Positions 25,506 to 34,433 are shown, counted from the first letter of the stretch. The stretch is 47,952 nucleotides of DNA from Candidatus Neptunochlamydia vexilliferae (GCF_015356785.1 NZ_JAAEJV010000010.1:1-47952); one strand, 5' to 3'. Notes: a model not told the origin generated them from the letters alone. Made by a program: numbers and translations.

Positions 25506-27820
25506 AAGAGATCCAAAACTTCTCTATCTACAAAAGCCTTGACGGACCTCCAAAACCTCATACTAGCTTAACCAACGTTCAAGAGATCCACCCTGATTTC
25601 GTAAATAGAGAGGAAGCCTTAAAATTCCTAGAAAAGTCCCTAATGAATTCTTCTGATCCCCTTCCTAAAGCCCTCCTTCATGGAGCAGGAGGATTTGGAA
25701 AAAGTGAAATAGCCATTGCCTTTGCCAATAAACAAAAAAAGCATTTCTCAATCATATGGTGGATCCCCGCATCTTCAGAACAAGAAACAAGAGAAGCCTA
25801 CAGAAAACTTGCCTCCCACCTAAAAATCCCCATTGATATCGAAAGCTCAACCCAATATATCATTGAGCGTGTACACGATGCCTTAGCATCTCCATCACTA
25901 AAAAAAAACTATCTCCTCATCTTCGACAATGCCACAAAACATCCTAAGCTGCCCTGCAGAGGAAAGGGATCCATTATCATCACTACCCGCAATAAAAACC
26001 TTTCAAAGCTCATTAAAAATCAGCATCATGTTGATTCTTTTACCCGCTCAGAAGGAAACACCTTATTAGAGAAAATTATTGGCTCAGAAAATCCTCAACT
26101 TAAAAAAAAGCTCGTTAAAGCGCTTGACCGTATCCCCCTCTCCCTGACCCAAGCCGCCTACTTTCTAAAAGATTCTCAAATATTTACTCTTGCCACCTAC
26201 CTTGACTATCTAAATAAAGATCCGGGAAAGGCCCTTAAGAGGATGGAAGGAGATGAAAGGTATCCCAACAGCCTCTATAGCGTATGGAGCATTACTCAAG
26301 ACCAGCTCAAGAAAAGCGCCCCAGAAGCTTACGAATGGCTCCAGATCTGCGCCTATCTCCACCCCGATACCATCCCCATCTCTTACTTAAATACTTATCT
26401 TAAGATATTTAAAAATCAAAAGGACCCCTTTGATAGAGCTCTTAAAGCAGATGAAATTCTTAAAAAACTCACAGGCCTTGGGATCCTTCGCCATAACATA
26501 AAAACAAAAAGCCATGCCATCCATAGAGTCAGACAAGAGATCCTCTTAATCAATATGGACTCTTATTCCTCACCCTCATCTAGCAAGATAAGTATGAACA
26601 ACGGCTGTCTCAATCCAATAGCAAAAAAATCTATGGAACTCTTGTCTGAATTGACTTATGAGGTTGAAGAAAGCGTAATAGCTGATTGGTATAGGTTAAT
26701 TCCATGGTACCCTCATGCAAAAAGTTTTTTAAAAAAAAACTTAAGCAGGTTGCTTACTAAGCGATTAATAAACAATGATTTAGCATCTATTCATTACTCT
26801 CTAGGAAGAGTTGACTATATAAGAAGAGAATATACAGAAGCTAAAAACCATTGGAAGAAAACGCTAGAAATAAAAAAGAAGGTAGCTGAAGCGAAAAGCT
26901 CATATTTACATAATTGTTTTTTTATTTCTTATGGGTTATACTCTTCGCAGGTTGCTGAGAGGAGGCTCACTCATAAACAAAATGACAAAAAATGCTCAAG
27001 CTCTAAGTCTGCAAATTTTTTGTCAAAAAAAATTGAGTATTCAGAAAAGAATTCGTGTCCACAACCGAAACAATTGAATAACTTTCATAAGTATTCTAAG
27101 GATGTAGTAGAACATTTTGTTGATTTAGCAAACTGCATAACTAACTTAGGACATACTTATTGTGAGCTGAAAAAGTATGATAAAGCTTTAAAAAGTTTTC
27201 AAAAATCCTTTAATATTCTTGACTTTTTTTTTAATCAAGCACCTAACCAAGAGCTTTCAGTTGCTAAAAATAATTTAGGATATCTTGTTCTTAAGAAGGG
27301 CTGCCAAAAAAAAGAGAGCTTGCAGAGAGCTATTGAGCAATTTCAAGAAGCTCATAATATACTTGAAACAATTCAAAGTTCTAATAAACCTCTTATTGCT
27401 ACCTTTCTAAGAAATATCGGAGAAGCTTTTGACCGAAGTAATAATCTTGATGAAGCAGAAAGTTTTTATACAAAAGCTATTGACTGTTTCCAAGAACCTC
27501 ATTCCCTTAAGGCAAGGTGTCTACACGAGTATGGGAATGTTTTAAGGAAGAAATACCCTAAACAATGGACATTAGCAAAAAAGAAATATTTAGAAGCAAT
27601 AGAAATTTTTGAAATCTGCCTTTCTACAAGGAACTGCTTAGTGATTGCAAATTGTCTAGTTGACTTAGGAACCCTACTGAACGAGTCAGGTAATATTAAA
27701 GATGCTCGCAGCAGCTTAACTGAAGCGCTTGCAATAAAGAAAAATATTTTAGGAAAAAATCATATAGATGTATCAGCTGTTAATAAATTAATAGCTGCTT
27801 TATCCTCCTCTAATTATTAA
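24608..27820 (+). CDS. Trypsin-like protease / NB-ARC / TPR STAND protein
   Basis: 1070 residues; AGAGG lies seven bases before the ATG. Domains in order: Ser-rich start (MSSSSSCS); trypsin-like protease with H74 (LLLTNYHVL), D140 (GCLDFTIA) and S219 (KKGSSGSSI); linker; NB-ARC NTPase with FVNREEAL, Walker A HGAGGFGKS (K365), Walker B YLLIFDN (D440) and sensor SIIITTRNKN (R461); winged-helix region; and from about 750 TPR repeats (ANCITNLGHTYCELKKYDKALKSF). Such protease-NTPase-repeat proteins are STAND sensors in which ligand binding to the repeats triggers the effector. The final third is more A+T-rich than the rest, hinting at a later fusion near nucleotide 26570. It could act in defence or in a eukaryotic host; sequence alone does not say. 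Confidence 0.88.
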   Translation: MSSSSSCSPFNPQIYQIEKPKPPPKTITTTLERDKIHKLSKQKRWVVCQVWPGNSDERGSGCLIGGRLLLTNYHVLPNKKAVEKGQAVFFMVTKQEHPFGISTAKILKIELDPNFPLIQSKNNMPTPTSLPQPVKEGCLDFTIAALKPHPYLSGVQDKVFSIFKKISIKKNDPIHVLQYPHEMDSKTLISGDLKEDTGYITKKNTHDLEHSADTKKGSSGSSIIDKNGNLIALHYQGTCKVHANATKSSLEKSTDRNSLQPQTKNTTLQASRLHYGAQRGVLITQIAASLTAEEKNRIEQEIQNFSIYKSLDGPPKPHTSLTNVQEIHPDFVNREEALKFLEKSLMNSSDPLPKALLHGAGGFGKSEIAIAFANKQKKHFSIIWWIPASSEQETREAYRKLASHLKIPIDIESSTQYIIERVHDALASPSLKKNYLLIFDNATKHPKLPCRGKGSIIITTRNKNLSKLIKNQHHVDSFTRSEGNTLLEKIIGSENPQLKKKLVKALDRIPLSLTQAAYFLKDSQIFTLATYLDYLNKDPGKALKRMEGDERYPNSLYSVWSITQDQLKKSAPEAYEWLQICAYLHPDTIPISYLNTYLKIFKNQKDPFDRALKADEILKKLTGLGILRHNIKTKSHAIHRVRQEILLINMDSYSSPSSSKISMNNGCLNPIAKKSMELLSELTYEVEESVIADWYRLIPWYPHAKSFLKKNLSRLLTKRLINNDLASIHYSLGRVDYIRREYTEAKNHWKKTLEIKKKVAEAKSSYLHNCFFISYGLYSSQVAERRLTHKQNDKKCSSSKSANFLSKKIEYSEKNSCPQPKQLNNFHKYSKDVVEHFVDLANCITNLGHTYCELKKYDKALKSFQKSFNILDFFFNQAPNQELSVAKNNLGYLVLKKGCQKKESLQRAIEQFQEAHNILETIQSSNKPLIATFLRNIGEAFDRSNNLDEAESFYTKAIDCFQEPHSLKARCLHEYGNVLRKKYPKQWTLAKKKYLEAIEIFEICLSTRNCLVIANCLVDLGTLLNESGNIKDARSSLTEALAIKKNILGKNHIDVSAVNKLIAALSSSNY

Positions 27821-27869
27821 TAGATTTAATTAGAGGAATTTTTTAAAATCTGCTACAAGGAGGTAGTAT

Positions 27870-28070
27870 ATGTCAATTAACGCTGCAGGAGGCTCAAACG
27901 TAGGTTCAGGAGGAGGCACTTCAGGTTCAGGAGGTTCATCAGGCTCAGGAGGTTCGTCAGGCTCCCAGGGTGCTAAGTATAGATTTGAACTTTTTGATAT
28001 CCGTGAAAATGCATTACCTTTATCGAAAAAGGTTAATGGTATATGCTTATTTAATCACTCATTAAATTAA
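27870..28070 (+). CDS. Small Gly/Ser-rich protein, possible effector stub
   Basis: 66 residues with a strong AAGGAGG SD. Residues 7-33 are repeats of Gly-Ser (GGSSGSGGSSGS), followed by a 30-residue ordinary tail (YRFELFDIRENALPLSKKV). It resembles the low-complexity Ser-rich N-termini of its larger neighbours. It may be a truncated member of the family in which only the leader segment survives, or a genuine small protein. No function can be assigned. Confidence 0.5.
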   Translation: MSINAAGGSNVGSGGGTSGSGGSSGSGGSSGSQGAKYRFELFDIRENALPLSKKVNGICLFNHSLN

Positions 28071-28089
28071 TAATTTAAATTTTTAAACC

Positions 28090-28123
28090 TAAGGCTCTTT
28101 GTGAGTAATTATTAAGAGCCTTA
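28090..28123 (+). terminator. Stem-loop after the trypsin/NB-ARC operon
   Basis: TAAGGCTCTT (28090-28099) and AAGAGCCTTA (28114-28123) form a perfect 10-bp stem with a 14-base loop, 20 bases after the small gene. No long T run follows, so it may terminate weakly or stabilise the mRNA 3' end. Confidence 0.45.
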
Positions 28124-28259
28124 AATCAGCCTTATTGTATCAGGGCTAACTATTTTTTCCCATTGGAGACAACTTCCTTTGCCATTAATTATTCGAGCCT
28201 GAAGAACTAAGGATTATGTTTATTGTGAGAAGGTTAAAACAGAAAAAACTCTTTATAAA

Positions 28260-28298
28260 TTGCAAGAAAATTGGACTACACACCCCATTTTCTTGCAA
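28260..28298. repeat. 12-bp perfect inverted repeat in non-coding DNA
   Basis: TTGCAAGAAAAT (28260-28271) and ATTTTCTTGCAA (28287-28298) flank a 15-base loop. It stands alone in the 28124-28399 gap, which has no supportable gene. It may be an IS or MITE remnant, or an operator. A further ACTTGCAAAAGAAAAAT, resembling one arm, follows at about 28319. Confidence 0.5.
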
Positions 28299-28399
28299 AT
28301 TCGATAAACAAAATCCGCACTTGCAAAAGAAAAATCGAAGACTTTTCCCCAGAGGCGATTAATTAAGTATTTGATAGTGCAATAGAAGAGAGATCAACT

Positions 28400-28580
28400 C
28401 AAGGAAAAAGTGATCAGCAGCTTACAGAGTAACATCAGTGACTTAGAGTCAAAAATGGACAAGCTCGAACAATTAGAACAAGAAAGACAAAATAAACTCG
28501 ATTAGCTTAAGGCAGAACCCCAATTCTTTAAAAACCTAAAGCAATTTAGAGAAACCAAAAACTGGGATGACTTTAGATAA
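28400..28580 (+). pseudogene. Duplicated 3' fragment of the 541-aa coiled-coil gene
   Basis: The sequence matches 24405-24590 closely, down to the shared end NWDDFR-stop. It carries an in-frame TAG (GATTAGCTT, against GATGAACTT in the parent), other substitutions and a small indel, and it lacks a start. It is the upstream part of the segmental duplication that also copied the trypsin domain. Confidence 0.85.
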
Positions 28581-29388
28581 TTATTTAGAGGTATAAAATG
28601 GCTTCAAGCTCAAGCTCAAGCTCTTCATGTAGTTCTTTCAATCCTCAAGACTATCAGATAGAAAAACCAAAACCACCGCCAAAAACAATTACAACAACCC
28701 TTGAAAGAGACAAAATTCATAAGCTTTCTAAACAGAAAAGATGGGTAGTCTGTCAGGTTTGTCCAGGTAATAGCGATGAAAGAGGCTCCGGGTGTCTAAT
28801 TGGGGGGCGTCTTCTACTCACCAACTACCATGTTCTTCCAAACAAAAAAGCTGTCGAAAAAGGCCAAGCTGTATTTTTTATGGTGACCAAACAAGAACAC
28901 CCCTTTGGAATATCTACAGCCAAGCTTCTACCGATAGAGCTAGACCCTAACTTTCCGCTCATACAGTCAAAAAACAACATGCCAACTCCCACTAGCCTGC
29001 CACAGCCAGTTAAAGAAGGCTGTCTTGACTTTACTATTGCAGCTTTAAAACCCCATCCTTACCTCTCAGAAGTCCAGGATAAGGTGTTTAGCATTTTTAA
29101 AAAAGTTTCGATCAAAAAAAATGACCCTATCCATGTCCTCCAGTACCCACATGAAATGGACTCTAAAACACTCATTTCTGGTGATCTTAAAGAAGACACC
29201 GGATATATCACAAAAAAAAACACCCATGACCTTGAACATAGTGCTGACACCAAAAAAGGTTCCTCTGGAAGCTCAATAATAGACAAAAATGGAAATCTTA
29301 TAGCCCTTCACTACAGAGCTCGAAGAGGAGTGCTTATCACACAGATAGCAGCTTCACTAACAACAGAAGAAAAAAATAGAATCGAAGA
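28400..29388 (+). repeat. Segmental duplication, copy 2
   Basis: Counterpart of 24405-25505. The homology ends just after RGVLITQIAASLT.EEKNRIE in both proteins, after which copy 1 continues into NB-ARC and this copy into NACHT. This marks a domain-swap junction. Confidence 0.9.
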
Positions 29389-32300
29389 ACTTTCAAAGGA
29401 AAAATTTGAGACCAATACCCCACAGAAAAAAGCTTTCAGCAAAGCTCTAAAAAATTATTACCTTGCACACAACCAACTTACTGTTTTACGTCTAAAAACA
29501 GGAGGGGAGTTTGAATTTAAACTCCCTATAGAAAAAATCTTTGTGCGGCTAGGGATAATCACCCAGAAAAAAAGAAAAGAAAGAGACCAAAGCCTTGATA
29601 AACACTCAGGTCAGCTAACCGTCGAAGATGGAAGATACCCCACCCATGAGACAATCTTCGAGCAAAAAGAAAATATTGAAATTGAAACCCTTTTCGATCA
29701 CGAAAGTTTCAAAAAGGAAAATACCCAGAAAAACTATTCTGATCCCAAGGATTTGAAAGACAAATCAGTTTATATCCAAGGAGCTGCAGGAATCGGAAAA
29801 AGCACCCTATGCCACTACATTGCCTATCAATGGGCAAAAAATGGCCTCTGGAAAGAGCACTTTTCTCACATCATCTGGATCCCACTAAGGAATTTAACAC
29901 TAGAAAAGTATCCTCCTAGTAAAGACTACACTCTGTATGACCTCATCATTAGAGAGTACAAAGGCCAAGCAGATCTAGAGCCTTTCCGAAAAGCCCTTGA
30001 AGACCCCAACCTCCCACAAAAAACCCTACTCATTTTAGATGGTTACGATGAGCTTTCTTCTGATGCCGAAGGAAACTCAAGCTTAGGTAAAGCATTTAAA
30101 AAACTAAAGGAGCACTTTCCCCACACTCTCATTACCTCAAGGCCAGGACCATGCTCTTTTAAACGCTCTTGTAATTTGGAGCTTTTAGGTTTTGACAGAG
30201 AAGGCATTAAGAGGTACATCAATAACTTTTTCACACAAGCTCAATCCGAATTACAAAAGCAAAAGCTTGAGAATTTTTTAGATAGTTCTTCCTATGCCAT
30301 GAGCCTTGCTCATATTCCGATTAACTTAACGCTCCTCTGCGCTTTATTTAATGATGATCCAAAAGTATTCGATGCGGTTACCCCAGTGACTTTAACATCG
30401 ATTTACGATCGTATCCTTAATCAGATGTATAAGTGGTTTTTGCTTAAAAAGATTGGAAAAGGAGAATCCAAACAAAGAAAAGGAAATATCCTCACCGATA
30501 ACAACCTTAGGAAAAACCGCGAAGTATATGACATTGTCGAAGCTTTTGAAAAGCTAGCTAACTATGCAATGAACACGAATACGCTATATATTCAAAAAGC
30601 TAAGATTGAGCGCATTATTAATCACAAATATACAATCGAAGAGCTCTCTCAAATTGGTTTATTAAGAATCCCAGAAGGGGGATCAAGGGGTTACTTTATT
30701 CACTTAACCTTTCAAGAGTTTTTGACAGCTTCAAAAATTGCAAACAGCTATCTAGATGGATTAAAACACGAAGAATGCCAAAGGTTTGTTAGCGAGAACA
30801 AGTTCAATCCGAGATACGCTCTCATTTTTAGAATGATCGCAGGATACCTCTCGTGTCGGAGCTTGGAAGATGATGATTACTTACCCGCTCTAAAAGACTT
30901 CTTTGAAGATTTATTTTCCAAACCTAGAGACTTAGCAAAAAGCTACGAACTGACTCTTTTTGCAAACTGCTTTGAAGAGTGTGATGGTACCCAAATCGAT
31001 CAGTACGATGATTTTATTAAAGAAGTTGTAAAATATATCAAAGTTGCTCCTACACAAGAAATGAGGCTTCATATTCTTCATAGGAATACAAAACTATTAC
31101 ACAATAAAAAAGTTTTAAAAGTGTTTCAGGGTTGGTTTAAAGATGCACAAAAGCATGAAGAAGCTATTAGCCTGGTGCATAGACTAGCAGCAGTTAATCA
31201 ATCTATACCGGATGAATTTTTCAGCAAGCTGATGGAAATGGCGTTTGATCAAAGCTTCAGTTGGGATGTTAGGTTAAAAGCTGCCAATGCCTTATTAGAA
31301 ATCAGTAAAGAAGGTGATGACAAACTTAAGCAAACAATTTACTTCGATGATGCCGCGATAGTTATGAGGAACGTTGCTGTTGCCCTTGGAGGAATCAGCA
31401 AAAAACTGTGCGCCCAACAAGTAGACCTATTCCTTGCGGCGTTGAGTGATGAAGGCTTTAGTTATGCTGGGGATGAAGTCGCTGCTGTCCTAGTAAAGAT
31501 TGCTAAAGAGGGACCTGACCAAGCTTCTAAAGTGTGTAAAAAGCTCGTGGAGATGGTATTGAACAAAGAGATCAACCTTCCTGATAAGAAACGAGCTGTT
31601 GCTGTGCTAGAAGAGATTGGTAAGGAGGAGCATAACCTCCCTCAAAATGAGCTTGAAGATCTTAAGAAAATGGTATTGAATCAAGATCTCAACCTCGATT
31701 ATAGGTGGATAGCTACTAAAACTCTATTAGGGATCGGTAAGGGGGATAATCTGCAAGCATTTGAACCGCTAAAAGCGCTTGTAGATATTTTTACGGATAA
31801 AGACCAGGATCGGTATCTTAGGGAGTCCGCTGCTATCCTAATCGGTAAGGCAGGTGCAGAAGGGTACTGCCTCCCTCAAATAGCTTTGAAAGAGCTTACG
31901 GCGACGGCATTGGATAAAAACTGCCACCTCGACTTTAGGTGGGTAGCTACTGAAACTTTAGGAGAAGTTGTTAAAGGAAGGGATCACCCCCAGGCCAATA
32001 AAGCCTTGGAGGGGCTTTTAGTGATGCTACAGCAAGAAGAATCAAATGATTATGCTCAGAAGAATGCTACTACTATCCTACAAAGAATCATTAAAGGAAG
32101 ATATGATATTTCTTGTAGAGTTTTGAAATCGCTTAAGAAGGTGAAAGATAAAAAACTTTGCATCAGTATAAAGACCTTTGCTATGGAAGAGATCGTTAAA
32201 GGGGGAAAGGAGATCTCTTCCGAAGCGCTCAAAGCGCTAGTAGAGATGGTCAAAGACAGCACCCTCGACTCGTCTGCTCGGGGAAGTGCTGCTTCAGTCC

Positions 32301-34360
32301 TAGGAGAGATCGGTAAAGGGGAGAAAGAGGGCTCTTCCGAAGCGCTCAAAGCGCTAGTAGAGATGGTCAAAGACAGCACCCTCGACTCGTCTGCTCGGGG
32401 AAGAGCTGCTTCAGTCCTAGGAGAGATCGTTAAAGGGGGGAAGGAGGTCTCTTCCGAAGCGCTCAAAGCGCTAGTAGAAATGGTCAAAGACCGCACGCTT
32501 AACTCGTATGCTCGGGGAAGAGCTGCTGAAGCCCTAGGAGAGATCGGTAAAGGGAGGAAGGAGGGCTCTTCCGAAGCGATCAAAGCGCTAGTAGAAATGG
32601 TCAAAGACAGCACGCTTAACTCGTATGATCAGGTAAGAGCTGCTGAAGCCCTAGGAGAGATCGTTAAAGGGGGGAAGGAGGTCTCTTCCGAAGCGCTCAA
32701 AGCGCTAGTAGAAATGGTCAAAGACCGCACCTTCGGCTCGTCTGTTCGGGGAAGTGCTGCTGAAGTTCTAGTAGAGATCGGTAAAGAGGGAAAGGAGGGC
32801 TCTTCCGAAGCGATCAAAGCGCTAGTAGAAATGGTCAAAGACCGCACCCTTGACTCGTATGCTCGGTTAAGAGCTGCTAAAGCCCTAGTAGAGATTAAAG
32901 GGGGAAGGGAGATCTCTTCCGAAGCGTTCAATGCGCTAGAAGAGCTGATCAAAGACCGCACCCTTAACTGGTATGTTCGGTTAAGTGGTGCTTATGCCCT
33001 AAGAGAGATCGATAAAGGGAGGAAGGAGGTCTCTTCCGAAGCGCTCAAAGCGCTAGTAGAAATGGTCAAAGACCGCACGCTTAACTCGTATGCTCGGGGA
33101 AGAGCTGCTGAAGCCCTAGGAGAGATCGTTAAAGGGGGGAAGGAGGTCTCTTCCGAAGCAATCAAAGCGCTAGTAGAGATGGTCAAAGACAGCACCCTTG
33201 ACTCGTATGCTCGGGGAAGAGCTGCTGAAGCCTTAGAAGAGATCGTTAAAGGGGGGAAGGAGGTCTCTTCCGAAGCAATCAAAGCGCTAGTAGAGATGGT
33301 CAAAGACCGCACGCTTAACTCGTATGCTCGGGGAAGAGCTGCTGAAGCCCTAGGAGAGATCGTTAAAGGGGGGAAGGAGGTCTCTTCCGAAGCGCTTAAA
33401 GCGCTAGAAGCGATGGTCAAAGACAGCACCCTCGACTCGTATGATCGATTAAGAGCTGCTTCAGCCTTAGGAGAGATCGTTAAAGGGGGGAAGGAGGTCT
33501 CTTCCGAAGCGATCAAAGCGCTAGTAGAGATGGTCAAAGACAGCACCCTTGACTCGTCTGCTCGGACAAGAGCTGCTGAAGCCCTAGGAGAGATCGTTAA
33601 AGGGGGGAAGGAGTCCTCTTCCGAAGCGCTCAAAGCGCTAGTAGAGATGGTCAAAGACAGCACCCTTGACTCGTATGCTCGGAGAAGTGCTGCTTATGTC
33701 CTAGTAGAGATTGGTAAAGGGGGGAAGGAGTCCTCTTCCGAAGCGCTCAAAGCGCTAGTAGAAATGGTCAAAGACCGCACGCTTAACTCGTATGCTCGGA
33801 CAAGAGCTGCTGAAGCTTTACCAAAGATGGACCTTTCGTTTTTAAGCTTTCTAGAAACTTCGCGCATTAGTTGTCTTGATATTGCTCAAGTATGTGCTAT
33901 TAAGCAGCAATCACTGTTCATTTTAGAAAACAAGGTAGTCATTAGCAATAAACACTCTACAGAATCATTCGCAATTGACAATAGTAGTATAAAAGAGCTA
34001 AAAGAGGTTAAAATTTTAGACCTGTTTTCACATAAAAAGAATACCGGGTCTGCAAAAAAAATTATCCAAACAGATATTGCTAAGTTAGCAACTTCAAAGC
34101 CCTCCGTTTCAAATTCCTCATCTATATTAAATAATGCATCGCCTATTAACACCCATCCAAACCTCTCTTCTGTACACGACTTTACCTCAGAGCTTACTGC
34201 AATTGAAAATAAGCAAAAGCAAATAAGCGTTTACGAGCTACAAGAACTTGAAAGATCAATCAAAACCTCAAACCTACCTGATAGTCAAAAGCAAAGCCTC
34301 CTAGCCCGAGTAGAGAAGATTCACTCAGGGATGAGCGGCAGCTCAAGCTCAAATAAGTAG
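28598..34360 (+). CDS. Trypsin-like protease / NACHT / HEAT-repeat STAND protein
   Basis: 1920 residues. Residues 1-13 are Ser-rich. The trypsin-like domain (H78, D144, S223) is almost identical to that of the 1070-aa protein. A pre-NACHT segment (FEFKLPIEKIFVRLGI) leads to a NACHT domain with Walker A GAAGIGKST (K401) and Walker B LLILDGYDEL (D481). A helical region and degenerate HEAT motifs (about 860-1200) are followed by 14 near-identical 39-residue HEAT units (1201-1744). The last ~95 residues are shared with the 2634-aa protein on the other strand. NACHT-HEAT proteins are NLR-like sensors; here the candidate effector is a protease. The architecture is clear, while target and trigger are unknown. 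It converges on the cassette region. Confidence 0.9.
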   Translation: MASSSSSSSSCSSFNPQDYQIEKPKPPPKTITTTLERDKIHKLSKQKRWVVCQVCPGNSDERGSGCLIGGRLLLTNYHVLPNKKAVEKGQAVFFMVTKQEHPFGISTAKLLPIELDPNFPLIQSKNNMPTPTSLPQPVKEGCLDFTIAALKPHPYLSEVQDKVFSIFKKVSIKKNDPIHVLQYPHEMDSKTLISGDLKEDTGYITKKNTHDLEHSADTKKGSSGSSIIDKNGNLIALHYRARRGVLITQIAASLTTEEKNRIEELSKEKFETNTPQKKAFSKALKNYYLAHNQLTVLRLKTGGEFEFKLPIEKIFVRLGIITQKKRKERDQSLDKHSGQLTVEDGRYPTHETIFEQKENIEIETLFDHESFKKENTQKNYSDPKDLKDKSVYIQGAAGIGKSTLCHYIAYQWAKNGLWKEHFSHIIWIPLRNLTLEKYPPSKDYTLYDLIIREYKGQADLEPFRKALEDPNLPQKTLLILDGYDELSSDAEGNSSLGKAFKKLKEHFPHTLITSRPGPCSFKRSCNLELLGFDREGIKRYINNFFTQAQSELQKQKLENFLDSSSYAMSLAHIPINLTLLCALFNDDPKVFDAVTPVTLTSIYDRILNQMYKWFLLKKIGKGESKQRKGNILTDNNLRKNREVYDIVEAFEKLANYAMNTNTLYIQKAKIERIINHKYTIEELSQIGLLRIPEGGSRGYFIHLTFQEFLTASKIANSYLDGLKHEECQRFVSENKFNPRYALIFRMIAGYLSCRSLEDDDYLPALKDFFEDLFSKPRDLAKSYELTLFANCFEECDGTQIDQYDDFIKEVVKYIKVAPTQEMRLHILHRNTKLLHNKKVLKVFQGWFKDAQKHEEAISLVHRLAAVNQSIPDEFFSKLMEMAFDQSFSWDVRLKAANALLEISKEGDDKLKQTIYFDDAAIVMRNVAVALGGISKKLCAQQVDLFLAALSDEGFSYAGDEVAAVLVKIAKEGPDQASKVCKKLVEMVLNKEINLPDKKRAVAVLEEIGKEEHNLPQNELEDLKKMVLNQDLNLDYRWIATKTLLGIGKGDNLQAFEPLKALVDIFTDKDQDRYLRESAAILIGKAGAEGYCLPQIALKELTATALDKNCHLDFRWVATETLGEVVKGRDHPQANKALEGLLVMLQQEESNDYAQKNATTILQRIIKGRYDISCRVLKSLKKVKDKKLCISIKTFAMEEIVKGGKEISSEALKALVEMVKDSTLDSSARGSAASVLGEIGKGEKEGSSEALKALVEMVKDSTLDSSARGRAASVLGEIVKGGKEVSSEALKALVEMVKDRTLNSYARGRAAEALGEIGKGRKEGSSEAIKALVEMVKDSTLNSYDQVRAAEALGEIVKGGKEVSSEALKALVEMVKDRTFGSSVRGSAAEVLVEIGKEGKEGSSEAIKALVEMVKDRTLDSYARLRAAKALVEIKGGREISSEAFNALEELIKDRTLNWYVRLSGAYALREIDKGRKEVSSEALKALVEMVKDRTLNSYARGRAAEALGEIVKGGKEVSSEAIKALVEMVKDSTLDSYARGRAAEALEEIVKGGKEVSSEAIKALVEMVKDRTLNSYARGRAAEALGEIVKGGKEVSSEALKALEAMVKDSTLDSYDRLRAASALGEIVKGGKEVSSEAIKALVEMVKDSTLDSSARTRAAEALGEIVKGGKESSSEALKALVEMVKDSTLDSYARRSAAYVLVEIGKGGKESSSEALKALVEMVKDRTLNSYARTRAAEALPKMDLSFLSFLETSRISCLDIAQVCAIKQQSLFILENKVVISNKHSTESFAIDNSSIKELKEVKILDLFSHKKNTGSAKKIIQTDIAKLATSKPSVSNSSSILNNASPINTHPNLSSVHDFTSELTAIENKQKQISVYELQELERSIKTSNLPDSQKQSLLARVEKIHSGMSGSSSSNK
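32198..33829 (+). repeat. 14 tandem 117-bp units encoding identical-looking HEAT repeats
   Basis: Each unit encodes KGGKEVSSEALKALVEMVKD plus about 19 further residues; twelve units are 39 codons and two are 38. Most differ at only a few codons, mainly at the residue after KD (R/S), at (D/N)S(S/Y)(A/D/V)(R/Q)(G/L/T/R/V) and just before SSEA. They follow diverged HEAT motifs, so the array has expanded recently. Confidence 0.95.
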
Positions 34361-34402
34361 TTAGATATGAAAGATTTAACAACATAATTTTTGTTATCAG
34401 AC
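34068..34402 (+). repeat. Left arm of ~335-bp inverted repeat (C-terminal module plus 3' flank)
   Basis: It encodes TDIAKLATSKPSVSNSSSIL through SGMSGSSSSNK, then about 40 bases beyond the stop. It matches the reverse complement of 36772-37108 at high identity, including the post-stop AACAACATAATTTTTGTTAT. The two arms enclose hicAB, rpn and the coiled-coil gene. Confidence 0.9.
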
Positions 34403-34433
34403 CCAACCGAACTTGCTTTTGAAATATAATCAC

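Noticed and set aside
32056-33663. Long minus-strand open frames (110-223 codons) across the HEAT array
   Set aside because: They are antisense shadows of the 117-bp coding repeats. The repeated codon pattern happens to lack stops on the other strand, and there are no plausible ribosome sites or protein features.
32198-33829. CRISPR-like tandem array
   Set aside because: Units are 117 bp, almost identical end to end, in frame and protein-coding, with no unique spacers and no cas genes.
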